Notes under the pieces: generated by a model
Database searches by the model: none
Told to the model about the DNA's origin: nothing
What the model saw: the letters and a program-made list of their open reading frames with translations, nothing else
Part shown: positions 1-7,931 of the stretch, piece after piece
Numbering within the stretch: the stretch's first letter is position 1
How the letters are laid out: each line of letters opens with the position of its first letter
Source of the DNA: Segetibacter sp.
Lineage (GTDB): Bacteria; Bacteroidota; Bacteroidia; Chitinophagales; Chitinophagaceae
Reading direction: 5' to 3'
Assembly (NCBI GenBank): GCA_028288485.1
Contig: JAQBNO010000066.1
Span: 1-56,875, forward strand
Length of the DNA stretch: 56,875 nucleotides
Program-made: the position numbers and the translations under genes

Positions 1-170
1 AGGTTCTCCTACTCATAGGTTTGAGGCGTAGCAGCGAACCGGTATTTCGCGTCGTGATGTCGAATATTATACATCAAGTCCATGTCAACCAATACCCGTC
101 ATAGCACACTGCCCTCGTTATATTAAATAACCTTCACTTGCAGGCACTCGTCGCCATTGTTTGAAATTGT

Positions 171-288
171 TTTCGTCCTGCCGGGGCATCCTTTTGCAAG
201 CAAGGTGGGTTAGCAAGAAACCCTGGCATCCAGCGCCGGCTCTCATACCCAAAACTCGGATGCTATGCCATGAAGACCGCGTTTACAG
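171..288 (+). repeat. Direct repeat, copy 1 (upstream of esterase remnant)
   Basis: This stretch is clearly similar to 1037-1144. Shared words include CGTCCTGC, CCTTTT, AGGTGGG, TAGCAAG and CATGAAGAC in the same order. It runs directly into the decayed esterase fragment at 271-536. I infer that both copies are the decayed 5' flank of a formerly tandem-duplicated esterase gene. Bases 1-170 before it show no gene or motif I recognise. Confidence 0.6.
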
Positions 289-536
289 GAAATAATATGT
301 GTCGGGGCGCGGGCACCCAAAATAACGGCTTCAGGCAGGGGAGTATCGTTTCTCGGAAGGTAAGTGAAGGAAACAGTGTGATGTTCAGGCTGAACGCTCC
401 AGCTGTGCCCTGGGTGACCAAAAAAGGTGATTGGGAGGCCGACACAGGGAAGGGGTCAATGAGAAAAGATGCCAGTGGCGGAGGAGCTTAACGACTGCGA
501 ACCTGCCTTCAGACGTGTTTTTGGGTTTACTATTGA
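271..536 (+). pseudogene. Decayed fragment of esterase N-terminal region
   Basis: The encoded peptide matches the start of the intact esterase at 1432-2604: GFRQGSIVSRKVSEGNSV here against GFKQGSIISPQVSEGNSV there, then KGDWEAD and GKGSM in both. DNA identity continues past the stop codon at about 489 through the word AACCTGCCTTCAGAC to roughly 536, so the reading frame was broken by a small indel and the rest of the gene is lost. There is no catalytic domain. It is a remnant of a tandem duplication, not a functional gene. The similarity is seen directly; the duplication history is inference. Confidence 0.75.
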
Positions 537-692
537 AACAACCGCCCAGCATTAATTAAGGCGTAGTATAAATACAGCGACGAGCGGAGGTGGTAAAATG
601 CTTAGTAAAATGTTATTAAACATGCAACTAAGATCCGTCCGTTTATCTACGTTTATAATAATTTTGTTTCATAGTTAAAGAATAAAGGTGTT

Positions 693-917
693 ATGAATTC
701 ATTTTCCAACAGATTACTTGAGCTTTCAAAACGAGCTTTGTTAAACGAAGAACAAATAATTAAAGAAGAAAAGAATTACCAGGACGAGTTGTTTTCTGAC
801 GCCCCGGTAAAAAAGCTAATAGGGATCAGAGAAAACATTACGTGGCTACAGAGAAAGCAGTGGCTTTTCAATGGTGCTATCCAAATGAGAATGAGCAGGA
901 TGGCAGTAGAGGTTTAG
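693..917 (+). CDS. Hypothetical small protein (74 aa)
   Basis: A 74-residue charged protein with no signal peptide or membrane segment. It is rich in Glu, Lys and Arg and looks alpha-helical (LLELSKRALLNEEQIIKEEK). I do not recognise a family. Support for it being real comes from its composition, an ATG start, and a TAATTTTG -7-type box at 659-666 about 27 bases upstream; a matching -33 element is not obvious. It lies between two decayed repeats, so it may be a recent or mobile insertion, or a survivor in a decaying segment. Confidence 0.45.
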   Translation: MNSFSNRLLELSKRALLNEEQIIKEEKNYQDELFSDAPVKKLIGIRENITWLQRKQWLFNGAIQMRMSRMAVEV

Positions 918-1036
918 CCTCACGGCACTAATCCGAACAAGGAAAAGTTGTGCACCTTTATTACTGATATTCCTCACACACTGTGCTGATGCTCCTACCT
1001 GTAAGTAATAACAAAGCAGAAAATCGATTTAAATCC

Positions 1037-1144
1037 TTTCCGTCCTGCTAGGGGTCTCCTTTTACGAGCCAGGTGGGCTAGCAAGTGAACCCGCACGGTC
1101 TCACGCCCAAAACCGAATACTACGGCATGAAGACGCCGCTTAGA
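1037..1144 (+). repeat. Direct repeat, copy 2
   Basis: Second copy of the sequence at 171-288, ending in GCATGAAGACGCCGCTTA where copy 1 has CCATGAAGACCGCGTTTA. Here it does not continue into esterase-like sequence; the intact esterase begins about 290 bases later. Confidence 0.55.
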
Positions 1145-1153
1145 CCAAACGTG

Positions 1154-1281
1154 AAAAGAAGGCTTCTCATTTTGACCGTTGGCGTTTCACCATTGACCTA
1201 ACACTAGTGTTCACCTGTTAATTACTACAGCAGGAAGATTCCCTACCTTTAATGAGAGACGAAATGAGAACGCCTTCTTTC
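1154..1281. repeat. Imperfect inverted repeat with ~93-bp spacer
   Basis: AAAAGAAGGCTTCTCAT at 1154-1170 is the near-perfect reverse complement of ATGAGAACGCCTTCTTTC at 1264-1281, with one base inserted. It sits upstream of the esterase gene. It could be the ends of a small decayed element or a long-range hairpin; no function can be assigned. Confidence 0.4.
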
Positions 1282-1431
1282 GATCACATCTAACAGTAGT
1301 AATACTTCCATAAAAAACATTTAAACTTTTAAAAGCCTAATTTTTTAAGTATGCTGAATGAAATGAAAACAAGTTTGATAAACCACCGGGTCTTCAAACT
1401 CGAAATCAATTTTCCTGCTTTGCAAAAATTC

Positions 1432-2604
1432 ATGAACCGCGCACTTGCCATCCTGTTGGCGACAATGATAGGTGTTGGTGCACGGGCACAACAAAATACC
1501 GGCTTCAAACAGGGGAGTATTATTTCTCCGCAGGTAAGTGAAGGAAATAGTGTTACGTTCAGGTTGAAAGCGCCACTTGCTGGATCGGTAACCATAAAAG
1601 GTGATTGGGAGGCAGATGGAGGGAAGGGGTCAATGACAAAAGATGCCAATGGGGTGTGGAGCTTTACGACTCGAAACCTGCCTTCAGACATGTATTTGTA
1701 CACGTTTACTGTTGATAGTGTCCAGGTGCTCGATCCGGTCAATCCTTTTGTGTGTCGCGACGTGGGTAACCTTTTCAGTGTTTTAATAACCAACAACGGC
1801 AAGGGTGATTATTACAGCGTAAAAGACGTTCCTCACGGTAGCGTAGCCCGTAGCTGGTACCGTTCAAGCGCATTAAAGACGAGCAGGCGTTTAACCGTGT
1901 ATACCCCGCCAGGGTACGAGGAAAGCAAGACGAGATACCCCGTTCTGTACCTGCTGCATGGCAGCGGCGGCGACGAAGAAGCATGGACCACGCTGGGGGC
2001 TGTGCCGAGAATTATGGATAATTTAATTGCTGAGGGAAAAGCTGAACCGATGATTGTGGTGATGCCAAATGGTAACCCTTCGAAGCAGGCAGCTCCGGGT
2101 GAAACCCACGAGAACCTGGCTTACCGGCCCGTCATGAGCAACACACTTCCCGGCTACAAAGAAGGAAGCTATGAAATGTCTTTTAGAGAGATCGTTGATT
2201 TTGTTGATACACGTTATCGCACAAAGGCCGAGAAGTCGAAAAGGGCGGTTGCCGGGCTGTCGATGGGAGGGTTTCACTCCCTATTTATCTCCGCTAACCA
2301 TCCTGGTTTGTTTGATTATGTAGGCCTGTTTTCGCCCGGTATTAATTTCAAGACTGTGAACATGACAAATGCCGCGTACAATAATTTGGAAGAGAAGCTG
2401 GCCTTACAAATGAAAAAAGGCGTAGCCCTTTATTGGATGGCAATAGGCAAGACGGACGCGTTGTATGAACCGATGCAGGAGTATAAAAAGAGGCTTGATA
2501 ATTTACATTTCCCTTATAAATACATCGAATCAACAAGAGGCCATATATGGAGTAATTGGAGAAGTTACCTGCTTGAATTTTCGCCTCTTTTGTTTAAGAA
2601 ATAA
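1432..2604 (+). CDS. Secreted esterase, feruloyl/acetyl-xylan type (esterase D family)
   Basis: Alpha/beta-hydrolase of the esterase D (PF00756) family, of the type that removes acyl or feruloyl groups from plant polysaccharides. The chosen ATG starts a clean signal peptide (MNRALAILLATMIGVGARA); the frame stays open to an ATG at 1351, but that would put 27 hydrophilic residues ahead of the signal. Residues ~24-125 form an E-set/CBM48-like N-terminal domain (KGDWEADGGKGSMTKD). The hydrolase domain has the LLHGSGGDE oxyanion segment, the nucleophile motif GLSMGG (Ser277), then Asp342 in GKTDALYE and His371 in RGHIWSNW as the likely triad. Length (390 aa) fits two-domain XynZ/Fae-like enzymes. 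Decayed copies of its 5' end lie upstream. The exact substrate is uncertain. Confidence 0.88.
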   Translation: MNRALAILLATMIGVGARAQQNTGFKQGSIISPQVSEGNSVTFRLKAPLAGSVTIKGDWEADGGKGSMTKDANGVWSFTTRNLPSDMYLYTFTVDSVQVLDPVNPFVCRDVGNLFSVLITNNGKGDYYSVKDVPHGSVARSWYRSSALKTSRRLTVYTPPGYEESKTRYPVLYLLHGSGGDEEAWTTLGAVPRIMDNLIAEGKAEPMIVVMPNGNPSKQAAPGETHENLAYRPVMSNTLPGYKEGSYEMSFREIVDFVDTRYRTKAEKSKRAVAGLSMGGFHSLFISANHPGLFDYVGLFSPGINFKTVNMTNAAYNNLEEKLALQMKKGVALYWMAIGKTDALYEPMQEYKKRLDNLHFPYKYIESTRGHIWSNWRSYLLEFSPLLFKK

Positions 2605-2621
2605 ATGTTCGCGGTCGGGCG

Positions 2622-2645
2622 GTTGCAGATGATAACATCTGCAAC
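2622..2645 (+). terminator. Hairpin downstream of esterase
   Basis: A perfect 10-bp stem (GTTGCAGATG / CATCTGCAAC) with loop ATAA begins 17 bases after the esterase stop codon. It lacks a T-tract, so it may end or stabilise the transcript rather than act as a classic intrinsic terminator. The rest of 2646-2894 shows only one short copy of the dispersed repeat. Confidence 0.5.
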
Positions 2646-2814
2646 TGATCGTGAGGCTTCCGCACCGTTAACCAGGTGCTGTACACTGTTATTGTATTTT
2701 GCCTGATGTATTCAGTTTGCGATGTTTCCTCGCTACAATTGTTCGTCATTACTCGACCGGGAAGACACAACAACGTCGCCCCGTATAACCTCCCCGCAAA
2801 CGTTTCGGGCCGGT

Positions 2815-2842
2815 GCAAGTGTGTGACACAACGGTAATGTTA
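2815..2842 (-). repeat. Short copy of dispersed intergenic repeat
   Basis: Read on the minus strand it gives CATTACCGTTGTGTCACACA followed by CTTGC, matching the repeat core CATCGTTGTGTCACTCACTT found elsewhere (for example at 21385-21416). It lies in a gene-free gap. Confidence 0.45.
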
Positions 2843-2894
2843 TGAAAAACAACTTCTGCAAAAAAGACGAGCTTATGATTAAAAAGTGCTGATA

Positions 2895-3671
2895 TCAACC
2901 TTCTACATTTACGCCTTCTTTGGGAATTTCAAGATAACATTTAAAAGTCCACATGCCTGTAGGCTGCATCATTTCGGCAAGTACTTCGTCGGTTATCGCC
3001 AATGGCTTTTCTTTAGTATTGTCGTAGTAATAAGTTTCTACCGGCCCGAAACTTGCATTTTTATGACTCCATAAACCGGTAGATTCATTTCTCCTGTAAA
3101 AGTGATAACCCGTGGGACAAGTTATCATGGCAGCAAGGTAATGGCCGGCAGAACATGCAGATAAAGTTTTTGTAGGACTTTTAATATCAAGCACCTTCAC
3201 CTGCCTTCCCGACTTTTCGTGGTCTATCTCATAATCGAGCATTATACCCTCAGCAAAGTGATCGGGAATATTTTTAGGTGCACCTGCATGTTTGCCGGGG
3301 CGCGCATTGTTTCCTCCTTTTATTGGCGCATAACAAAGCATGGCATAAGCATAACAGTTATGGTTATTGTTCCACAAAGGGCGCGATGTTGGGAAAATAC
3401 CTATTGCCAAACTTTCCTGTATGAGCCACTCGCTTAACTTGTCAACTTCTGCGAACCTTATTGATTGCTTCCATGCACCGTTAGCTCCCTTTGATCTTTT
3501 CCACCCGGCAAGTGCGTCTGTTAAAATAAGAAGATTTGGGCGTGAATTGATTAGCAAATATTTATCCAAAGCAGCCTCAATTGCAAGAAACGATGTGCTC
3601 TTGGGCTTATTTTTACGTTCGCTGTCTTTGCTGAAACTGATTTTGAAGGGAAGTAGAGTACGTGCAGGCAT
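2895..3671 (-). CDS. Uncharacterised protein with NC...H motifs (possible cysteine peptidase-like fold)
   Basis: A 258-residue protein without signal peptide. Residues ~28-80 are helical with a LAGWKRSKGANGAWKQSIR segment. The C-terminal part carries HNCYAYAM (Cys106), GYHFYRR (His190) and LWSHKNASFGPVE (His203). A Cys after Asn near the start of a domain and a later WSHK-type His resembles papain-like or NlpC-like peptidases, and I recall similar NCYxYA...WSHK proteins as hypothetical proteins, but I cannot name a family. Peptidase or amidase activity is inference. It is divergent, with a 171-bp gap, from the M41-like protein at 3855. ATG start; no operon partner. Confidence 0.65.
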   Translation of the reverse strand: MPARTLLPFKISFSKDSERKNKPKSTSFLAIEAALDKYLLINSRPNLLILTDALAGWKRSKGANGAWKQSIRFAEVDKLSEWLIQESLAIGIFPTSRPLWNNNHNCYAYAMLCYAPIKGGNNARPGKHAGAPKNIPDHFAEGIMLDYEIDHEKSGRQVKVLDIKSPTKTLSACSAGHYLAAMITCPTGYHFYRRNESTGLWSHKNASFGPVETYYYDNTKEKPLAITDEVLAEMMQPTGMWTFKCYLEIPKEGVNVEG

Positions 3672-3854
3672 TATTTGAAATTGAATGATTGGAGAGAAAA
3701 TATTAATCTATAAACATACGTATAATGAGTAAAACTTACAATAGTTGTGTTGATAAACAGTAGCGATTCACGCGGCGGACTGAAAACTTATCTTCCATTA
3801 TCCACTAATTCTTTATACATTTCATAACCAAAAATTTCTGCCTTGGAAAATGAA

Positions 3855-4613
3855 ATGCTTCTGACTGCCTACCACGAGAGCGCACGCGTGGTCTTTGCCT
3901 ACCTTAATGGCTACGCATGCGACTTAATGGAAGTGCCTGCCAAAGGTTCGAACAGCAACACAAAATTAAATGCCGGTAGCGATATTACCGTTGTACAAGC
4001 TGTACTTGGGGGCAACCCATTATCGCTTCCGACAGGCGGCCTGCAACAAGGCATAGAGGTGGCTAAAAAGCTGCTGACCGTTTATTGTGCGGGCACCTGC
4101 GCTAAAATTTTTTATCAAAACGATCTTCAAATTCCTGCCGAACTTGAGATAGATATCTCAGGGCAGGATTTAACGATGATTGAAAAAATTCAAACGTTTT
4201 TGAAGAAAGCAATCGTTGATCACCCTGATGATTTCCCTTCACAAATCATGATTTCAGTATTTAGAAAACTTAAAGATCCTGATGTATGGAAAGCTATTGA
4301 ATTGCTTGCATCAAAGGTGTTAAAGGAGGATGGTACTTTAAAACGTTATTACATTGAAGATACCTTAATGGTGGCAGGAATGAGTATCCGGAAACCAAGT
4401 TCAAAACCAGCATCAGGCATTGGATTGCACGAAGATGATAGCGTAAAAACTTCGATACCGGATACCAAAGCCACTCCCTTTGAAGCTCCAACCACTACCC
4501 CGCTTGATATAATGGTAAAAGACTTCCTGAAAAAGATAAAGAGTGATTGGAAGGAGGAAGAACTAAATGCAGCTATTGCTTACCTCCATAATGTTTATAA
4601 AAAATACGGTTAA
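3855..4613 (+). CDS. M41 (FtsH peptidase domain)-like protein with degenerate zinc motif
   Basis: The N-terminus reads AYHESARVVFAYLNGY (HESAR at residues 7-11), which lines up with AYHEAGHAVVAYxLG of FtsH-type M41 peptidases, except that the second zinc-ligand His is Arg. Further M41-like features follow: a VYCAGTCAKIFY segment in place of the LLAGRAAEE helix, and ISGQDLTMIEKIQ (Asp105) in place of the GASNDL third-ligand motif. There is no AAA ATPase domain and no membrane segment. Residues ~180-225 are low complexity (Pro/Ser/Thr), then a helical tail. I infer a catalytically dead pseudopeptidase, perhaps a binding or regulatory protein. ATG at 3855 was chosen; an in-frame TTG at 3843 is possible. 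Confidence 0.6.
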   Translation: MLLTAYHESARVVFAYLNGYACDLMEVPAKGSNSNTKLNAGSDITVVQAVLGGNPLSLPTGGLQQGIEVAKKLLTVYCAGTCAKIFYQNDLQIPAELEIDISGQDLTMIEKIQTFLKKAIVDHPDDFPSQIMISVFRKLKDPDVWKAIELLASKVLKEDGTLKRYYIEDTLMVAGMSIRKPSSKPASGIGLHEDDSVKTSIPDTKATPFEAPTTTPLDIMVKDFLKKIKSDWKEEELNAAIAYLHNVYKKYG

Positions 4614-4702
4614 CCGCTAAATTACGTAAAGGGGGACCTGAAAGAAGTCCTTTACGAAAACCGGGTGTTTTTCGCGATCCCGTTCACTTTGAAATGAAGG
4701 AA

Positions 4703-4740
4703 CGCAAAGAGCGCAAAGAGGAGCGCAAAGAAACGCAAAG
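4703..4740. repeat. Tandem CGCAAAG repeat
   Basis: Four copies of CGCAAAG spaced 9-12 bases apart, separated by AG, AGGAG and AAA. It lies just downstream of the M41-like gene. No function can be assigned. Confidence 0.6.
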
Positions 4741-4778
4741 TCATGAAATACTGATGCCGAAGCCACAGTAGCACTAAG

Positions 4779-4988
4779 CTTAATCAGGGAACAATGAAAG
4801 GAATGCCGGCCCGTGGCGTACCGACGCCGGATGTTTGCTTCTTTCGTGATTTTTCTTTGCCAGTGGGTGCCAGGCGGCCATTCAGGCGAGGTTACATAAT
4901 AGTAGTAGTTCGGCCCGTAAAAATAATCCTTCAGTTCAGGCGTATGCGATAGCAATCGGGACTTAATCAAGGAACAATGGGAGGAATG
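4779..4988. repeat. 27-bp direct repeat pair
   Basis: Bases 4779-4805 (CTTAATCAGGGAACAATG...) and 4962-4988 (CTTAATCAAGGAACAATG...) match at 24 of 27 positions and are 183 bases apart. The second copy is close to the YhcG-like nuclease remnant. Confidence 0.6.
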
Positions 4989-5171
4989 AGATGCGATCAT
5001 TCCTTCCCCGATTTTTCGACAGAAGTTACTTTCTTTTGCCCCCGGAGGAGTCATTCTACATTCGACAAGGAAAACAAAGTGATAACTGATGATGAAGGTA
5101 CTATGGTTGAAAGACAAAGCTCTTATCCGACCTTTGTCCCTGCAGCGTAAAGTACAACAAACACTGTTTCC

Positions 5172-5392
5172 TCTCAGAATGATTTTTTAAGTTCGTTTGC
5201 ACCTGTCGTAAGTCAAATTCAATCTTCACGTAATGCAGCATTGAGGGCTGTATTGGAAAATTTTAGAACAGATTAGTCAACGAGTGGCATCAGAAGAATG
5301 GGGTAAAGGTGGTGACAGAACTTGCTCAATATATAGCCCGTACTGAATGCTCTGTAAAAGGTTTTTCTGATAAAAACCTGTGGCGATGGCAT
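5172..5392 (+). pseudogene. Remnant of YhcG/DUF1016-type PDDEXK nuclease gene (N-terminal part)
   Basis: The first frame gives SQNDFLSSFAPVVSQIQSS then RNAALRAV, the typical N-terminus of YhcG/DUF1016 proteins. A deletion of the expected NTELxxLYWxIG region follows. Then QRVASEEWGKG in one frame and VTELAQYIARTE plus SVKGFSDKNLW in another restore the conserved next block after a single-base frameshift. The nuclease domain proper is absent. DUF1016 proteins are often found in defence, restriction or mobile regions, so this may mark a lost accessory locus. The family match is from memory of conserved motifs. Confidence 0.75.
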
Positions 5393-5424
5393 AACATTCG
5401 CAGGAGTAATGTAAACAACTACAC

Positions 5425-5775
5425 ATGAACGATCAACAACAACCTAATCTGCGTACCGGTGAAGAAAACGGGGATCAAAATAATAATATAAGAAACACCC
5501 CTGGAAACAGTTCGAATGAAACCAAAAATACCGATACCAGCGCCTTACATTTTGGAGATAGTACGCTGCAATCGTCGCAGGAATTTGAGCAGGATAAACA
5601 CGGAGATCACACAAAAGAAGATAACACAGTCACTTCCTCTGGTGTTGACGACCTTCAATCTAACAGCGGTGGGGCGGCAGGCACTGACCGGGCGGGCACA
5701 ACAGAAAGGAAAACATACGGAGACCCTGAACTTAATAAAGGCCTGGAATCACAAGCAAAGGATTTGGAGTCGTGA
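5425..5775 (+). CDS. Hydrophilic, probably disordered protein (116 aa)
   Basis: A low-complexity protein rich in Asn, Asp, Glu, Gln, Ser, Thr and Gly with no hydrophobic core, signal or membrane segment. It resembles in character two other small acidic proteins in the window (38211-38798 and 53722-54009). ATG start; a strong terminator follows 19 bases after the stop, which supports a real transcription unit. Function unknown; a stress-protective hydrophilin-like role is only a guess. Confidence 0.7.
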   Translation: MNDQQQPNLRTGEENGDQNNNIRNTPGNSSNETKNTDTSALHFGDSTLQSSQEFEQDKHGDHTKEDNTVTSSGVDDLQSNSGGAAGTDRAGTTERKTYGDPELNKGLESQAKDLES

Positions 5776-5793
5776 ACACCTCTTTAAATTAAT

Positions 5794-5820
5794 AAAAAGC
5801 ACTCTCAGGGGTGCTTTTTT
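5794..5820 (+). terminator. Intrinsic terminator
   Basis: AAAAAGCAC - TCTCAGGG - GTGCTTTTTT: an A/T-flanked stem followed by a T run, right after the disordered-protein gene and upstream of the nadB promoter. Confidence 0.85.
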
Positions 5821-5886
5821 TATGCACAGCCGTATTCTTTTTAAGGGTTTTCTTTTTGTGACCGTCGCCACAACTTTAATTAAACT

Positions 5887-5912
5887 CTCGTTGCGTCGCA
5901 CTCTTGTACTCT
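5887..5912 (+). repeat. Short copy of dispersed intergenic repeat, inside nadB promoter
   Basis: CTCGTTGCGTCGCACTCTTG plus TACTCT is a close match to the repeat core at 8501-8526 (minus strand) and 36206-36230. Its TTG forms the -33 element of the nadB promoter. The 50-bp neighbourhood also matches 44841-44890, including TACCTTTG and GCAAC. Confidence 0.65.
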
Positions 5913-5921
5913 ATACCTTTG
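5891..5921 (+). promoter_or_regulatory. Predicted nadB promoter (Bacteroidota housekeeping type)
   Basis: TTG at 5891-5893, a 20-base spacer, and TACCTTTG at 5914-5921 fit the Bacteroidota TTTG-N19/20-TAnnTTTG pattern. Transcription would start about 15-20 bases before the nadB ATG. The -33 element is contributed by a copy of the dispersed repeat. Confidence 0.65.
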
Positions 5922-5944
5922 GGCAACATTTTTAAACTCATTTC

Positions 5945-7567
5945 ATGCAGGCTGATTTTCTTGTAATTGGTTCCGGAATAGCAGGTCTCACCTACGCATT
6001 AAAAGTTGCCGAAGCAAAACCCGGCAAAAAGGTGGTGGTGGTAACCAAAGCACACTCCGATGAAACAAATACCAAATATGCACAAGGCGGCATTGCCGGC
6101 GTGTGGGACGATGAAAATGACAGTTACCAAAAACACATAGAAGATACCTTAATAGCAGGCGACGGATTGTGTAACGAAGAAATTGTTGAAATCGTAGTTA
6201 AAGAAGGACCTGAAAGAATACGTGAAATAATAGAATGGGGAGCACAATTTGACAAAGATGACTTCGGCGAGTATTCTTTAGGCAAAGAAGGCGGGCACAG
6301 TGTGAACCGGATCTTGCATCATAAAGACGTAACCGGCAGGGAAATGGAAAGAGCTTTGCTGAATGCTATACAGGCAAAGCCAAACATAGAGTTAATAACG
6401 CACTGCTTTGTGCTCGACCTCATTACCCAGCATCACCTTGGTTACCTGGTTACAAAGTCCACCCTGGATATTGAATGTTATGGTGTATATGTTCTAAACC
6501 TCGAAAGCAACGAGATTGAAAAGATCATTTCAAAGGTTACGGTACTCGCCACTGGGGGAAACGGCCAGGCCTATCGCACAACTACGAACCCGAAAATAGC
6601 AACGGGTGATGGTGTAGCAATGGTGTACCGCGCCAAAGGAAGAATTGAAAATATGGAGTTCATCCAGTTTCATCCTACCGCACTTTTTGAACCCGGTGTT
6701 TCGCCTTCTTTTTTAATTACAGAAGCAGTAAGAGGTGATGGTGGAATTTTAAGAAACAGGTCGGGAGAAGCCTTTATGGAAAGATATGATGAAAGAAGAG
6801 ACCTCGCTCCACGCGATATTGTTGCCCGTGCCATTGACAGCGAAATGAAAAAGAATGGTACCGAACATGTATACCTCGATTGCAGGCATATGAACTTCGA
6901 AAAATTCGTTCATCATTTTCCCAATATTTTTGAGAAGTGCATGAGTATCGGGGTTAATATTACCAAAGACATGATTCCGGTTGCGCCTGCTGCCCATTAT
7001 AGCTGCGGTGGAATTAAAGCGGATGCATATGCACGAACATCTATCCGCAACCTGTATGCCTGCGGCGAATGCGCCAGCACCGGTCTTCATGGTGCAAACC
7101 GGTTAGCAAGTAACAGCCTTTTGGAAGCGATGGTTTTCGGACACCGGGCTTACCTTGATTCTATAAAACACTTCGAAGAAATGGAAGACGCTCACCCGGC
7201 TGGAACCAACTGGGGCGGAACTAATATTCCCGACTGGAATGCCGAAGGAACAAGAGAGCCAAAAGAAATGATCCTGATAACACAAAGCCAGAAAGAGCTG
7301 CAGCAGATAATGAGCGATTATGTTGGTATTGTACGTACCAATGTTCGTTTGGCCCGTGCTTCCAAAAGACTTGACCTGCTTTTTGAAGAAACAGAAGATT
7401 TGTACAGGTCAACAAAAGTTTCGCCTCAATTATGCGAACTCAGGAATGTGATTAGTGTAGGTTACCTGATAGTAAAAGGAGCCTCTTTCAGGAAAGAAAG
7501 CCGCGGTTTGCATTTTAATACCGATTATCCTCAAAAGAGCTTGTTAAAGGAGAACATAATTCTGTAA
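5945..7567 (+). CDS. nadB: L-aspartate oxidase
   Basis: Oxidises L-aspartate to iminoaspartate, the first step of de novo NAD synthesis; FAD-dependent and cytoplasmic. Visible features are the dinucleotide-binding GSGIAGL (residues 8-14), TKYAQGGIAG (flavin contact), EGGHSVNRILHHKDVTGRE, IQFHPTAL, EAVRGDGG, VAPAAHYSCGGI and the C-terminal flavin motif CGECASTGLHGANRLASNS (about 372-390), all diagnostic for NadB rather than succinate dehydrogenase. Length (540 aa) is normal. It stands alone, with its own promoter built partly from a dispersed repeat; its partners nadA (35 kb) and nadD (47.6 kb) are elsewhere in the window. nadC is not seen. Confidence 0.97.
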   Translation: MQADFLVIGSGIAGLTYALKVAEAKPGKKVVVVTKAHSDETNTKYAQGGIAGVWDDENDSYQKHIEDTLIAGDGLCNEEIVEIVVKEGPERIREIIEWGAQFDKDDFGEYSLGKEGGHSVNRILHHKDVTGREMERALLNAIQAKPNIELITHCFVLDLITQHHLGYLVTKSTLDIECYGVYVLNLESNEIEKIISKVTVLATGGNGQAYRTTTNPKIATGDGVAMVYRAKGRIENMEFIQFHPTALFEPGVSPSFLITEAVRGDGGILRNRSGEAFMERYDERRDLAPRDIVARAIDSEMKKNGTEHVYLDCRHMNFEKFVHHFPNIFEKCMSIGVNITKDMIPVAPAAHYSCGGIKADAYARTSIRNLYACGECASTGLHGANRLASNSLLEAMVFGHRAYLDSIKHFEEMEDAHPAGTNWGGTNIPDWNAEGTREPKEMILITQSQKELQQIMSDYVGIVRTNVRLARASKRLDLLFEETEDLYRSTKVSPQLCELRNVISVGYLIVKGASFRKESRGLHFNTDYPQKSLLKENIIL

Positions 7568-7931
7568 ATCATTCACTGTCTTGTGTAAGCTTGAGTTTGA
7601 TTTATACAGAAACGTTTACTCGGAGTATTATTCTGAGTCGCTGTACAATTCTACACCGTTACATGCTGGTTTGTCACTTTCTTTGTTTTGAAACAAAGAA
7701 GGTGACACCGTCCGAATGGCTGCTCAGCGGCGCGGGCAAAAATTCAAGACAAACACGATGGCTCCGCCGGTTTTGTCCTCCCTCGCACCCCGCTTTATCA
7801 AGGTTAAATTCACTTCAGATTAGTATCAGGCTCATCGCAATCTTGACGCAGATAAGTTCATGTTTTTATTATTCTGTCTATGATGATGATCAGGTCGGTT
7901 GCGTTTTACTTCTCCGTCCCGCTATGGTATA
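7568..7931. other. Gene-free stretch with a long hairpin
   Basis: No convincing gene. It contains an inverted repeat at 7673-7706: GTCACTTTCTTTGTTT pairs with AAACAAAGAAGGTGAC with one G-T pair and a two-base loop. An open frame over this region overlaps the DoxX-like gene on the other strand and looks spurious. Confidence 0.6.

Larger units (their letters stand above)
4617..5171. other. Gene-free stretch with small repeats
   Basis: About 550 bases with no convincing gene. It holds a small tandem repeat at 4703-4740 (four CGCAAAG units) and a 27-bp direct repeat pair at 4779-4805 and 4962-4988. A long open frame on the minus strand here has an odd, Cys/His/Ser-rich composition and reads through both repeats, so it is not called. 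Confidence 0.6.

Noticed and set aside
2622-2645. Hairpin considered as a riboswitch or RNA gene
   Set aside because: It is a simple 10-bp stem behind a gene with no further conserved structure; a transcript-end role is more likely.
4617-5117. Long open frame on the minus strand (166 codons)
   Set aside because: Composition is unlike the neighbouring proteins, it reads through direct and tandem repeats, and no family pattern is visible. Treated as gene-free.
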